Of a stretch of 64,000 nucleotides of DNA, positions 1 to 8,614 are shown in pieces. The stretch is from Aliishimia sp045106335 (GTDB taxonomy: Bacteria > Pseudomonadota > Alphaproteobacteria > Rhodobacterales > Rhodobacteraceae). The DNA lies in assembly GCA_045106335.1 (NCBI GenBank), contig JBGCEM010000057.1, positions 20,798 to 84,797 of the forward strand, given 5' to 3'. A program made the position numbers and the translations under genes. The notes under the pieces are model-generated. The model was not told where the DNA came from and ran no database searches. It worked only from the letters and a program-made list of their open reading frames with translations. Positions within the stretch are counted from its first letter, which is position 1, and every line of letters begins with the position of its first letter.

Positions 1-1
1 A

Positions 2-1921
2 CTGATGGGGCTTCAATTGTCCTCGCATTTGGAACAAGAAGTGCTGCGCGCGCGGACACAATTGGCGCTGAATGAACCAGAGCGGCTGCGCGATATTCTG
101 CCCGACCATCCCGGTGCAGGTATTGCCGAGCTGCCGGAATTTTCCCAATTATTCCCAGATCTTCGCCGCGTGGCGCAGGCCTCGATCAGTCCAAACGAGC
201 CCGCTTTCACGCCCTTCCCCAAACGCGCTTTTTCCGGGGCTTCCAATGCCTGGGCGGCGGCCCCGACACGGTCTGCTTCGGGCGGGACGCTGTTGGCAAA
301 TGATCCACATTTGGGGCTTAGCGCGCCGTCGATTTGGTATTTGGCGCGGCTTGAACTGGCCACAGGTGGGGTGATTGGCGCCACAATCCCGGGCCTACCT
401 GCGATCCTGACGGGGCGGTCGGGGCAATTGGGGTGGGGTCTGACCACCGCCTTTGTGGATGATCAGGATGTGTTTATTGAAAAGCTAAACCCGGAAAACG
501 CAAATGAATATCTGACGCCAGATGGCTACAAACCCTTTGAAAGCCGCGCGAGCATTATCAAAATCAAAGATGCCGAGCCCGTGACGCTGCAACTGAGGTG
601 GAGCGAAAACGGCCCGGTTCTGTCACCCTCACGCCATTCGATTGGGCTGATCACCCCGCCCGGCCATGTGGCAGCCCTGTCTTGGACGTTGTTGTCGGGC
701 CAAGATACGTCGCTAACGGCGGCCCTTGAGTTGATGCGCGCCACCGACATCACCGAGGCGATTGAAACGGGCGAACGCTATGTCGCCCCCGCGCAAAACC
801 TGACTTTGGTGGATACAGATACAATTGCGATGAAAACCATCGGCCATGTGCCGCGCCGCGATGCGCGCCATGCTTCGCAGGGGCGTATTCCCAGTCAAGG
901 CTGGCTGCCGGAAAACCGATGGGATGGGCGGATGCCTTATCTGTCCAATCCCGAATTCGTCGCACCTGTGTCGGGCATTTTAGGCAATACCAATAACAAG
1001 ACTGTGCAACGTCCATTTCCGGGGCATATTTCCTTTGTCTGGGGCGATGCGCAGCGGGTGCGGCGCTGGCAAAACCTGATGCAAAGCCGACTTGTGCACA
1101 CGCGCGACAGCTTTATCGAGGCACAATTGGACACGGTCAGCTACACAGCACGCGCGCTATTGCCGCTGATTGGCGCAGATTTGTGGTTTACCGGCGAAAC
1201 CGCCCCCGAAGGCACCCCAGCACGCAACCGCCAACGGGCCCTGGCCCTGTTGGCCAGTTGGAACGGTGAAATGAACGAACATTTGCCAGAACCTTTGCTT
1301 TATGCCGCTTGGACCCGGGCGCTGCAGACGCGGCTGATCCAGGATGAACTTGGGCCGTTGGCCGACGAATTTACCCATGTAGAACCGTTGTTTATTGAAC
1401 GGGTCTATCGCGATATCGAAGGGGCCTCAGCGTGGTGTGACGTCAAACAATCAAGCCGCGTGGAAACCTGTTCCGAGATGGCGCAACTGGCGTTAGATGA
1501 TGCCCTGATTTGGATTGAGGAAAGCTGGGGCGACAATTTCGAAAGCTTGCGTTGGGGGGATGCGCATCAGGCCACGCATGATCATCAGGTGCTGGGTGAA
1601 ATCCCGATTCTTTCGACTTTGGTCAATATCCGTCAAAGCACGTCTGGGGGGGACAACACATTACTGCGCGGCAAGACCAGCGGCAAAGATCCAACCCCCT
1701 TTCACAATGTCCATGGGGCCGGATATCGGGGGGTCTATGATTTTGCGGATCCCGACAGTTCGGTCTTTGTGATTTCGACGGGGCAATCGGGGCATATGCT
1801 GTCGCGTCATTATGATGATTTGGCCCAGTTGTGGCGACGGGGCGAGTATATTCCGATGTCGCTAAGCCCAGACTTGGCGCGCGCGGGCTCTGTGGGCGTC
1901 ACGGTTTTGCGGCCCAACTAG
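2..1921 (+). CDS. Penicillin acylase family (Ntn) amidohydrolase, 5'-truncated by the window
   Basis: The reading frame is open from base 2, so the true start lies upstream and the first ATG (base 5) is probably internal. About 640 codons are present; the family is usually near 800. The visible part has the end of the alpha chain and the whole beta chain. SGASNAW holds the probable N-terminal nucleophile Ser at codon 80 from the first ATG, where the proenzyme cleaves itself. It is followed by LLANDPHLGL, SENGPV and GNTNNKT, all family signatures. Members are periplasmic and hydrolyse amide bonds of penicillins, acyl-homoserine lactones or other N-acyl compounds; the substrate cannot be read from sequence. 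The next gene follows on the same strand about 80 bases downstream. Family assignment is firm; specificity is unknown. Confidence 0.9.
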   Translation: MMGLQLSSHLEQEVLRARTQLALNEPERLRDILPDHPGAGIAELPEFSQLFPDLRRVAQASISPNEPAFTPFPKRAFSGASNAWAAAPTRSASGGTLLANDPHLGLSAPSIWYLARLELATGGVIGATIPGLPAILTGRSGQLGWGLTTAFVDDQDVFIEKLNPENANEYLTPDGYKPFESRASIIKIKDAEPVTLQLRWSENGPVLSPSRHSIGLITPPGHVAALSWTLLSGQDTSLTAALELMRATDITEAIETGERYVAPAQNLTLVDTDTIAMKTIGHVPRRDARHASQGRIPSQGWLPENRWDGRMPYLSNPEFVAPVSGILGNTNNKTVQRPFPGHISFVWGDAQRVRRWQNLMQSRLVHTRDSFIEAQLDTVSYTARALLPLIGADLWFTGETAPEGTPARNRQRALALLASWNGEMNEHLPEPLLYAAWTRALQTRLIQDELGPLADEFTHVEPLFIERVYRDIEGASAWCDVKQSSRVETCSEMAQLALDDALIWIEESWGDNFESLRWGDAHQATHDHQVLGEIPILSTLVNIRQSTSGGDNTLLRGKTSGKDPTPFHNVHGAGYRGVYDFADPDSSVFVISTGQSGHMLSRHYDDLAQLWRRGEYIPMSLSPDLARAGSVGVTVLRPN

Positions 1922-2002
1922 CATGGGGGGGTGGGGCCAAAGGACGGTATGCCAAGCGCGCACCCGACGCAAAATGGCGGATTTTGGGAACGGGGGTTTG
2001 GA

Positions 2003-2545
2003 ATGTTAATTGCACTGAACAAACCCTTTGGTGTGCTGAGCCAATTTACCGACAAAAGCATGGTAGCCAGCCCCCGTCCGACCTTATCGACCTATGTCCA
2101 GCTGCCAAATGTGTATCCTGCAGGGCGGTTGGATCGCGACAGCGAGGGGCTGTTGCTGTTGACGGATGATGGTCGCTTGCAGGCGCGGATTGCGCATCCG
2201 AAGTTCAAGAAGCCAAAAACCTATCTTGCGCAAATCGAAGGCGTGCCAGATGCGGCCGCTTTGAAAGCTTTGCAATCCGGGGTCACGCTGAAGGATGGTC
2301 GCACGCGCCCTGCCCTTGTACGCAAGATCGACCCGCCGGATTGGGTATGGCCGCGTGACCCGCCCATTCGCGTGCGCAAATCAGTGCCTGATTGTTGGAT
2401 TGAGCTAACCTTAACCGAAGGGCGCAACCGGCAAGTGCGGCGTATGACAGCGCATGTTGGGCATCCGACTTTGCGTTTGATCCGGTGGTCTATTGGGGAT
2501 TGGACGCTGCAGGGTCTTGCCCCCGGAAGCTACCGCGAACTCTGA
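2003..2545 (+). CDS. rluE: 23S rRNA pseudouridine synthase, RluE-type (RsuA family)
   Basis: A 180-residue protein starting MLIALNKPFGVLSQF. This is the beginning of the RsuA/RluE catalytic fold, without the N-terminal S4 domain found in RsuA and RluB. The catalytic motif GRLDRDSEGLLLLT carries the active-site Asp, and EGRNRQVRRM near the C-terminus is the other family signature. E. coli RluE makes pseudouridine 2457 in 23S rRNA. The frame is open further upstream to 1931, but the ATG at 2003 begins exactly at the conserved fold and follows a purine-rich stretch. Its TGA (2543-2545) abuts the TCA that encodes the stop of the convergent hflX, forming a TGATCA palindrome, so there is no intergenic space. 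The exact rRNA target is inferred. Confidence 0.88.
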   Translation: MLIALNKPFGVLSQFTDKSMVASPRPTLSTYVQLPNVYPAGRLDRDSEGLLLLTDDGRLQARIAHPKFKKPKTYLAQIEGVPDAAALKALQSGVTLKDGRTRPALVRKIDPPDWVWPRDPPIRVRKSVPDCWIELTLTEGRNRQVRRMTAHVGHPTLRLIRWSIGDWTLQGLAPGSYREL

Positions 2546-3820
2546 TCACATCCCGTCGAAGGTTGCCCTTTGACGCGCAGTCCAACGCACAGCGAAGGCA
2601 GCCCCTTCATCCGTGATCTCTTCGGATTGGACCAGATCATTCTGATAAAGCCACGCACGTTTGCGGCCCTCGGCATGGCCCAGCTGCACTGTTTCATCCA
2701 TCACCACGCCGCGCAAAGTTTCGGCAATGGCAGACAGCGGCGCCGCCAACCCTTCACCTGTCAGCGCCGACGTCACATAAATCCCATCCGACCGTTGCGC
2801 CCGTGTGCGCACCGCATCTGCGGCTTCTGCATCAAGCAGATCGACTTTGTTCCACAGCTCAAACCGGGTGCGCGTGTCCTCCACCCCCAGTGAATTCAGG
2901 ATATCTTCGACATTTTCTGCCTGCTGTTCTGTTTCGCGGTGCGAAATATCGCGCACATGGACGATAATATCTGCGCTAAGGACCTCTTCAAGTGTCGCAC
3001 GAAATGCCGCCACCAATTCTGTTGGAAGATCGGAAATGAAGCCCACGGTGTCGGATAAGATCACCTCGGGACCATCGGGCAGATCGACTTTGCGCATCGT
3101 TGGATCGAGCGTGGCGAACAACATGTCCTTGGCCATCACATCTGCGCCCGTTAAGCGATTGAACAGCGTCGATTTTCCGGCGTTGGTATAGCCCACAAGG
3201 GCGACAATCGGATACGGAACTTTGGCGCGTGCGGCCCGGTGCAGCCCCCGGGTCTTGACCACCTTGGCCAGTTGGCGGCGCAAGCGCACAAGTTGTTCAT
3301 CAATCGCGCGCCGGTCCGCTTCGATCTGCGTCTCACCGGGACCGCCCACAAACCCCAAGCCCCCGCGCTGGCGTTCCAAATGCGTCCAAGCCCGCACAAG
3401 TCGCGTGCGCTGATAAGACAACGCCGCCATTTCGACCTGCAACACGCCTTCGCGCGTCGCAGCCCGGTCCGAAAAGATTTCCAGGATCAGACCCGTGCGG
3501 TCCAAAACCTTACATTTCCAGGCTTTTTCAAGATTGCGCTGCTGTACGGGCGTCACCGGCCCGTCGATCAAAACCAGCTCAATATCAGCCGCATGGATAC
3601 GCGCGCCGAGTTCTTCGACCTTGCCTGATCCAAACAGCTCGCCCGGCTTCGGCTTTGGCAACGAAACAATTTCCGCGCCTTCAACTGACAATTCCGGAAG
3701 GGCGCGCGCCAACGACACAGCCTCTTCGAGTGCCGGAGCAGCGTCGCGGCGGTGTTCATTTGTCTTAATATCGGGATGCAGAACCCAAGCGCGGGTCACT
3801 GCAGGCGGTTCGGCAGTCAA
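2546..3820 (-). CDS. hflX: GTPase HflX, ribosome-associated
   Basis: A 424-residue TRAFAC GTPase. The N-terminal HflX domain (about residues 1-190) includes GSGKVEEL and the glycine-rich stretch GGLGFVGGPGETQIE. The G domain has G1 GYTNAGKS (210-217), G3 DTVG (257-260) and G4 NKVD (324-327). HflX rescues or splits stalled 70S ribosomes, notably in heat stress. The start is a TTG (3818-3820) that overlaps the hfq stop in the tetranucleotide TTGA, pointing to translational coupling. hfq-hflX is a conserved pair in proteobacteria, and here it closes the long ntr-trk cluster. Family assignment is secure; the TTG start is inferred from the overlap. Confidence 0.95.
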   Translation of the reverse strand: MTAEPPAVTRAWVLHPDIKTNEHRRDAAPALEEAVSLARALPELSVEGAEIVSLPKPKPGELFGSGKVEELGARIHAADIELVLIDGPVTPVQQRNLEKAWKCKVLDRTGLILEIFSDRAATREGVLQVEMAALSYQRTRLVRAWTHLERQRGGLGFVGGPGETQIEADRRAIDEQLVRLRRQLAKVVKTRGLHRAARAKVPYPIVALVGYTNAGKSTLFNRLTGADVMAKDMLFATLDPTMRKVDLPDGPEVILSDTVGFISDLPTELVAAFRATLEEVLSADIIVHVRDISHRETEQQAENVEDILNSLGVEDTRTRFELWNKVDLLDAEAADAVRTRAQRSDGIYVTSALTGEGLAAPLSAIAETLRGVVMDETVQLGHAEGRKRAWLYQNDLVQSEEITDEGAAFAVRWTARQRATFDGM

Positions 3821-4056
3821 GCGCTGTCTTCACCTTCATACAAGCTGATCGGTTGGCTCGGCATAATTGTCGATATCGCATGCTTATAAACAAGCTGGCT
3901 TTGACCGTCGCGGCGCAACAACACGCAAAAATTGTCAAACCATGTGATCACGCCCTGCAGCTTTACGCCGTTAATCAGAAAGATCGTAACCGGAACTTTC
4001 GTCTTACGCACATGATTCAAAAACGCATCTTGCAGATTCTGTCGGTCAGAAGCCAT
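3817..4056 (-). CDS. hfq: RNA chaperone Hfq
   Basis: A 79-residue Sm-like protein with the full Hfq core: QNLQDAFLNHVRKTKVPVT (Sm1 start, sRNA-binding proximal face), INGVKLQGVITWFDNF and the Sm2 motif YKHAISTI. The acidic C-terminal tail is very short, as in other alphaproteobacteria. It forms hexamers that pair small RNAs with mRNAs; in Rhodobacterales it affects stress and nitrogen regulation. The ATG follows AAGGCTGAAAACC, an acceptable ribosome-binding site. It overlaps the hflX start by four bases and lies 131 bases after trkH on the same strand, so it may have its own promoter in that gap as well as read-through from the ntr cluster. Confidence 0.97.
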   Translation of the reverse strand: MASDRQNLQDAFLNHVRKTKVPVTIFLINGVKLQGVITWFDNFCVLLRRDGQSQLVYKHAISTIMPSQPISLYEGEDSA

Positions 4057-4187
4057 TGGTTTTCAGCCTTTTTTTATCTTCTGGTGCTTGTCACGCAACC
4101 GTCTCTTTTACGTGAATATGTCCGAGCACGCGTTAAGATTCCACCCCCAAAACGCAACGAAGCGCGAACATGGATCTAACTGTGCTT

Positions 4188-5738
4188 TTATCCGCGCCAC
4201 AATTCAGGGGTGAGCAGCGCAATCACCGCCAAAGTTTCAAGCCGCCCGACCACCATTGAGATGCAAAACACAAGCTTGGCACCGATGGGCAATGTGGCGA
4301 CTTCGATCGGGGTCGGGCCCGCCACCTGCAGCAAAGGTCCGGTATTGGACAGGGCCGCCGAGGCCATAATCATCGCGTCCTCAAACCCGACCCCAAAGGC
4401 TGTCAGCAACAGACAAATCGCCGCCAAAGACAGGGCAAACAGCATGAAAAACACCCAAGCAATATAGGCGCCTTGCCGTTGCAACCGCCGCCCCATGCCA
4501 CGCGCACCGCTGACCGAGGACGGATGGACCAGCTGTTCCATCTCGCGCATGCCATGGCGATAGAGCGCAAAGACCCGCAGCAGCTTGACGCCCCCCGCAG
4601 TCGTGGCAACACCGCCCCCCATCAGGGCCAGCGCAATCAGGATCAACCCAGGCGTGCCCAATCCCGACCACCCCTGTGCTTCGGCCCAATAGGCGCTGGT
4701 GAAACCGGTGGTGGTCAAAAAACTGGCCACTGTGAAGACACCACCCCACAGCGCACGCAAACCATCGATCAGACCCGTGGGGCCACTAAACTCAAACGTG
4801 CCCACCCAGTGGCGCAAAAACAGCAAGACCGGGATGCAGACAATCAACGCCGTCGCCAATCGAATTTCGGGGTCCGTGTGCAGTCCTTCGTCGGTTTGCG
4901 TGACCGTGTCCGATGAAAAGGTCAGGCGCGAAATGGCAAAGGCCAAAAACATAAACATGACGACCTCGCCTGCAAAGCCTGCAGCCGCCGTGTCGAGCCC
5001 GCCAATGGGCGACAGGCCGGATGTCGACATGATTGACATGGCATGGATAAGCGCCACCAAAGACTGCTCTGCGCTGGTCAAAAGCATTATCCAAAGTGCC
5101 AAGGTCAACCCGGCATAGATCGGGAACAGCGTGCCAATCACGCGGTAAAGCCGCGCCCGCGTGCCAGCCCGCGTCATTGCGCGCCCTGTGGACCCGGCGC
5201 GCCCTGGCTCTGCGCGGGCTGTGACCTCAAACCCGCCCAGGTTCAGCGGTGCTAGGATTGCAGCAGCCGCCGCCCACATCACGAATCCCCCCAACCAAGC
5301 CACCTGCCCGCGCCACAGATGCAATGCACCGCCCAATCGGTCAGGATCCGTGAAAGCAACCGAACCGGTGGTGGTCATCGCAGAAACCATTTCCAAATAA
5401 GCGTTGAAATAAGTGGTGGTGCGCAGTGCTTCATAAAACGGCAGGGCCAGAACGGCGGGTAAGCATAACATCACCACCGACAGCGCAAACAAGGGCGATA
5501 GCGTGCGTTTGCGATCAGCGCGCCCAGCCAAAGCAATTCCGATCAAAACAAACAAAACCGACCCCAAGACACCCGCGTAAAAGAAGGTGCGCGCGACGGA
5601 ATGGTCGTCTTGGATCAAAGCATAAAGGGCAGGCACAAACATGGACGCACAGGCCACGCCGAAGGCCAACAAAACAAGTGGAAGATCTCCGATCTGAGCG
5701 AACACCCCCACCGCGCGTTTCGAGTTTGCCCGCGCCAT
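4188..5738 (-). CDS. trkH: Trk/Ktr-type potassium uptake channel subunit TrkH
   Basis: A 516-residue integral membrane protein with about ten hydrophobic segments and the four P-loop-like repeats of the SKT family. The repeats are recognisable as MTTTGSVAF, MSTSGLSPIGG, LTTTGFTSAYW and SNTGPLLQVAG. TrkH forms the K+ pathway and is gated by the cytosolic NAD/ATP-binding TrkA. Its ATG overlaps the trkA stop by one base (TGATG), so the two subunits are translationally coupled in the order trkA-trkH. The sequence ends PELWRG. Length and repeats fit the TrkH/TrkG family; I see no missing element. Confidence 0.93.
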   Translation of the reverse strand: MARANSKRAVGVFAQIGDLPLVLLAFGVACASMFVPALYALIQDDHSVARTFFYAGVLGSVLFVLIGIALAGRADRKRTLSPLFALSVVMLCLPAVLALPFYEALRTTTYFNAYLEMVSAMTTTGSVAFTDPDRLGGALHLWRGQVAWLGGFVMWAAAAAILAPLNLGGFEVTARAEPGRAGSTGRAMTRAGTRARLYRVIGTLFPIYAGLTLALWIMLLTSAEQSLVALIHAMSIMSTSGLSPIGGLDTAAAGFAGEVVMFMFLAFAISRLTFSSDTVTQTDEGLHTDPEIRLATALIVCIPVLLFLRHWVGTFEFSGPTGLIDGLRALWGGVFTVASFLTTTGFTSAYWAEAQGWSGLGTPGLILIALALMGGGVATTAGGVKLLRVFALYRHGMREMEQLVHPSSVSGARGMGRRLQRQGAYIAWVFFMLFALSLAAICLLLTAFGVGFEDAMIMASAALSNTGPLLQVAGPTPIEVATLPIGAKLVFCISMVVGRLETLAVIALLTPELWRG

Positions 5739-7114
5739 CAGAAAAAGTCGATCGAGACCTGCATCAGGCGCTCGACTTCGGGCACATCGCTGGTCAGGGC
5801 AAACATCGCCACCACATCGCCCTCTTCGATCCGGGTGGATCCTTTGGGGCGGATGACCTCCTCGCCCTTTTGCACAGCGCCCACCAACACACCTTCAGGA
5901 AAGTCGATATCGCCAATTTTCTTGCCTGCCATAGGCGAGGTCGACAGAACTTCGGCCTCAATGATTTCCGCCTCGGCATCGCCTATGGAATAAAGTGCAC
6001 GCACCCGGCCATGGCGAATATGGCGCAGGATTGAGGACACTGTGGTCGCGCGCGGGTTAATGTAAGCATCGATCCCCAAAGGCCCCATCAAAGGCACCAA
6101 AGTCGGGTCATTGATCAGCGCGATTGCAAAGGGGCAGCCTTCAGATTTTGCGCGCACCGCCGCCAGCATGTTGGTCTTGTCGTCATCCGTGACCGCCAGG
6201 ACCGCATCGGCGCGCGCAACACCCGCTTCTGCCAACAAAGCCACATCCAAGCCGTCGCCGTGCAGCACAATTGTGCGCTCAAGCGCCTCGGCGGCGCGTT
6301 CGGCCCGGCCCCGGTCACGTTCAATCATCTTGGCCCGCACCCGCTTTGGCCCCGCTTCAAGGTGCTGCGCGACGTTCAAGCCCACATTCCCACCCCCAAT
6401 CAAAACCATGCGTTCCTGGATCGCCTCGGATTTCCCAAAGATTTCAAGGGTGCGCGAGACATCTTCGCTGTGCACAAAGATATAACAATCGTCCCCAACA
6501 AACAGCTGATCGCCAGGTTCAGGTGCAAACAAGCTGCCCTCACGCCGCACCCCAACCACCACGGCGCGCAGGGTCGAAAACAAATCAGTAAGCTGGCGCA
6601 AGGCGGTGTGGATCACCGGGCAGTCTTCTTCAATGGTGATGCCCAAAAGCTGCGCGCGGCCCCCCATAAAGGTTTCCGTGTCAAACGCCGCAGGCGCACT
6701 TAGCCGCTTTAACGCCGCCGCAGCCACTTCGCGTTCGGGCGAAATCACCACATCAATAGGCATGTGATCGCGTCGGTACAGATCGGAATAAATCGCTTCC
6801 AGATACGAGGTCGAGCGCAGCCGCGCGATCTTGCGTTCCACGCCAAACACCGAATGGGCCACCTGACAGGTCACCATATTCACTTCGTCAGAATGGGTGG
6901 CCGCGATCACCATATCCGCATCCCGTGCCCCGGCCCGATCCAGAATATCAGGATAACTGGCAAAACCGGCAACACCTTGCACGTCCAACACATCCGTCGC
7001 CTGGCGCACAAGATCGGCATTGTTGTCAACGACGGTGACATCGTTGCGCTCGCCTGACAGATGCCGGGCGATTTGCCACCCGACTTGCCCTGCCCCGCAA
7101 ATGATAACCTTCAT
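5738..7114 (-). CDS. trkA: Trk system potassium transporter regulatory subunit TrkA
   Basis: A 458-residue peripheral membrane protein with two tandem RCK modules. The first Rossmann fold starts MKVIICGAGQVGWQIA; the second has MVLIGGGNVGLNVA. Each is followed by a TrkA-C domain. It binds NAD(H)/ATP and gates TrkH. A GTG five codons upstream (7129) is also in frame, but the ATG at 7114 starts directly at the first beta strand and has AGGA about eight bases before it. It lies between ntrX and trkH on the same strand, as in many alphaproteobacteria (ntrX-trkA-hfq-hflX). This suggests co-transcription with the NtrYX sensor system. Confidence 0.95.
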   Translation of the reverse strand: MKVIICGAGQVGWQIARHLSGERNDVTVVDNNADLVRQATDVLDVQGVAGFASYPDILDRAGARDADMVIAATHSDEVNMVTCQVAHSVFGVERKIARLRSTSYLEAIYSDLYRRDHMPIDVVISPEREVAAAALKRLSAPAAFDTETFMGGRAQLLGITIEEDCPVIHTALRQLTDLFSTLRAVVVGVRREGSLFAPEPGDQLFVGDDCYIFVHSEDVSRTLEIFGKSEAIQERMVLIGGGNVGLNVAQHLEAGPKRVRAKMIERDRGRAERAAEALERTIVLHGDGLDVALLAEAGVARADAVLAVTDDDKTNMLAAVRAKSEGCPFAIALINDPTLVPLMGPLGIDAYINPRATTVSSILRHIRHGRVRALYSIGDAEAEIIEAEVLSTSPMAGKKIGDIDFPEGVLVGAVQKGEEVIRPKGSTRIEEGDVVAMFALTSDVPEVERLMQVSIDFF

Positions 7115-7198
7115 GGGTGTGTCCTGCACAGCTGCGGCCCGTCATTTGCATGACAGATGGGCCGAACTCGGTCAATCTGATTGTCTGGCCTGTGCGCG

Positions 7199-8614
7199 TT
7201 AGTCGATTGTGGCGTCTTCTTCGTCCTCGACATGGGCCACCCGCGCCCCGGATTTCGACGAGGTCACAACCCCCAAGGATTTTAACTTGCGGTGCAACGC
7301 ACTGCGTTCCATCCCGACAAAACTGGCGGTGCGCGAGATATTGCCCCCAAACCGGTTGATCTGGGTCAGCAAATATTCGCGCTCAAACGCCTCACGTGCT
7401 TCACGTAAGGGCAGCGTCGCCAAAGCGCCGGACAAAACCACCCGGCCTTCGCTATCTGTGCTGGCGTCTTCGCCAGGCAGATCTTTGGCCTCAATCGGAC
7501 CAGTCCCGTCGGCCAAGATCAACACACGTTCCACTAAGTTCTTCAATTGGCGCACATTTCCAGGCCAGATCATGGTTTGCAACAACGCCGATGCATCGCC
7601 GGTCAAGGGGCGCAAAGGCAAGCCCTGGGCCGCGTGAAACGCTTCGATAAAGTGCTGCGCCAGCTCTGGGATATCCTCGCGCCGCTCTTCCAAGGACGGC
7701 ACAGCGATGGGCACAACATTCAGGCGATGATACAGTTCCTGACGGAAGTTCCCGGCCGCGATAGCAACTTGTAAGTCCTTGTTTGTGCTGGACAGAACCC
7801 GGATATCAACCTTGACCTTATCCGTGCCGCCCACCCTCTGGAATTGCTGATCGACCAACACCCGCAAGATCTTGGACTGCGTGCCCAACGGCATATCAGC
7901 GACCTCGTCGAAATACATCACGCCGCCATGCGCTTGTTCCAGCAAGCCTTGTTCAACCCCGCGTTCCGCGCTTTCGCGCCCAAACAGAACTTCTTCCATG
8001 CGTTCAGGCTCAATCGAGGCGCAATTCACCGTCACAAACGGGGCCGAGGCGCGGTTGGATTCCGCGTGGATGTAGCGCGCCGCCACTTCTTTGCCGCTGC
8101 CCGCAGGCCCCGTCAGCATAACCCGACCATTGGATTTGGTGACCTTATCCAACTGGCTGACCAAGGCGCGGAAAGACGCAGATGAGCCGATCATATCCGA
8201 GCCCGACACCTCTTTGCGCCGCAGGCTTTGATTTTCGCGCCGCAGCCGGGACGTTTCCATCGCGCGTCGGATCACCACCAGCAACTGTTCGATATTAAAC
8301 GGTTTTTCGATGAAATCATAGGCGCCCTGCTTGATCGCCGCCACCGCAATTTCGATATTGCCATGCCCCGAAATGATCACCACCGGTACATCTGGATTCT
8401 CACGCTTCACCGCCGACAAGATATCGATGCCGTCCATCGCACTGTCTTTGAGCCAAATATCCAGCACCAACAACGCGGGCAGATTTGAATTGATCTCGTG
8501 CATCGCCGCATCCGAGGTCCCGACTTTGCGCGTTGAATAGCCCTCGTCCTCTAGAATGTCCGCAATCAACTCTCGGATGTCTTTTTCGTCATCCACAATT
8601 AAGATGTCACTCAT
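7199..8614 (-). CDS. ntrX: Response regulator NtrX (AAA+ type, GAFTGA-less)
   Basis: A 471-residue regulator with a receiver domain (phospho-acceptor Asp52 in LVLDIWL), a central AAA+ domain with Walker A GPAGSGKE (169-176) and Walker B-like GGVMYFDEVADMP, and a C-terminal Fis-type helix-turn-helix around GGNISRTASFVGMERSALH. The GAFTGA loop that contacts sigma54 is absent: the region reads LFGRESAERGVEQGLLEQ. Classical sigma54 activation is therefore unlikely, as for other NtrX proteins. NtrYX controls nitrogen metabolism, redox and respiratory genes, and envelope functions in alphaproteobacteria. The start overlaps the ntrY stop as ATGA (8611-8614), so sensor and regulator are coupled. Confidence 0.95.
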   Translation of the reverse strand: MSDILIVDDEKDIRELIADILEDEGYSTRKVGTSDAAMHEINSNLPALLVLDIWLKDSAMDGIDILSAVKRENPDVPVVIISGHGNIEIAVAAIKQGAYDFIEKPFNIEQLLVVIRRAMETSRLRRENQSLRRKEVSGSDMIGSSASFRALVSQLDKVTKSNGRVMLTGPAGSGKEVAARYIHAESNRASAPFVTVNCASIEPERMEEVLFGRESAERGVEQGLLEQAHGGVMYFDEVADMPLGTQSKILRVLVDQQFQRVGGTDKVKVDIRVLSSTNKDLQVAIAAGNFRQELYHRLNVVPIAVPSLEERREDIPELAQHFIEAFHAAQGLPLRPLTGDASALLQTMIWPGNVRQLKNLVERVLILADGTGPIEAKDLPGEDASTDSEGRVVLSGALATLPLREAREAFEREYLLTQINRFGGNISRTASFVGMERSALHRKLKSLGVVTSSKSGARVAHVEDEEDATID

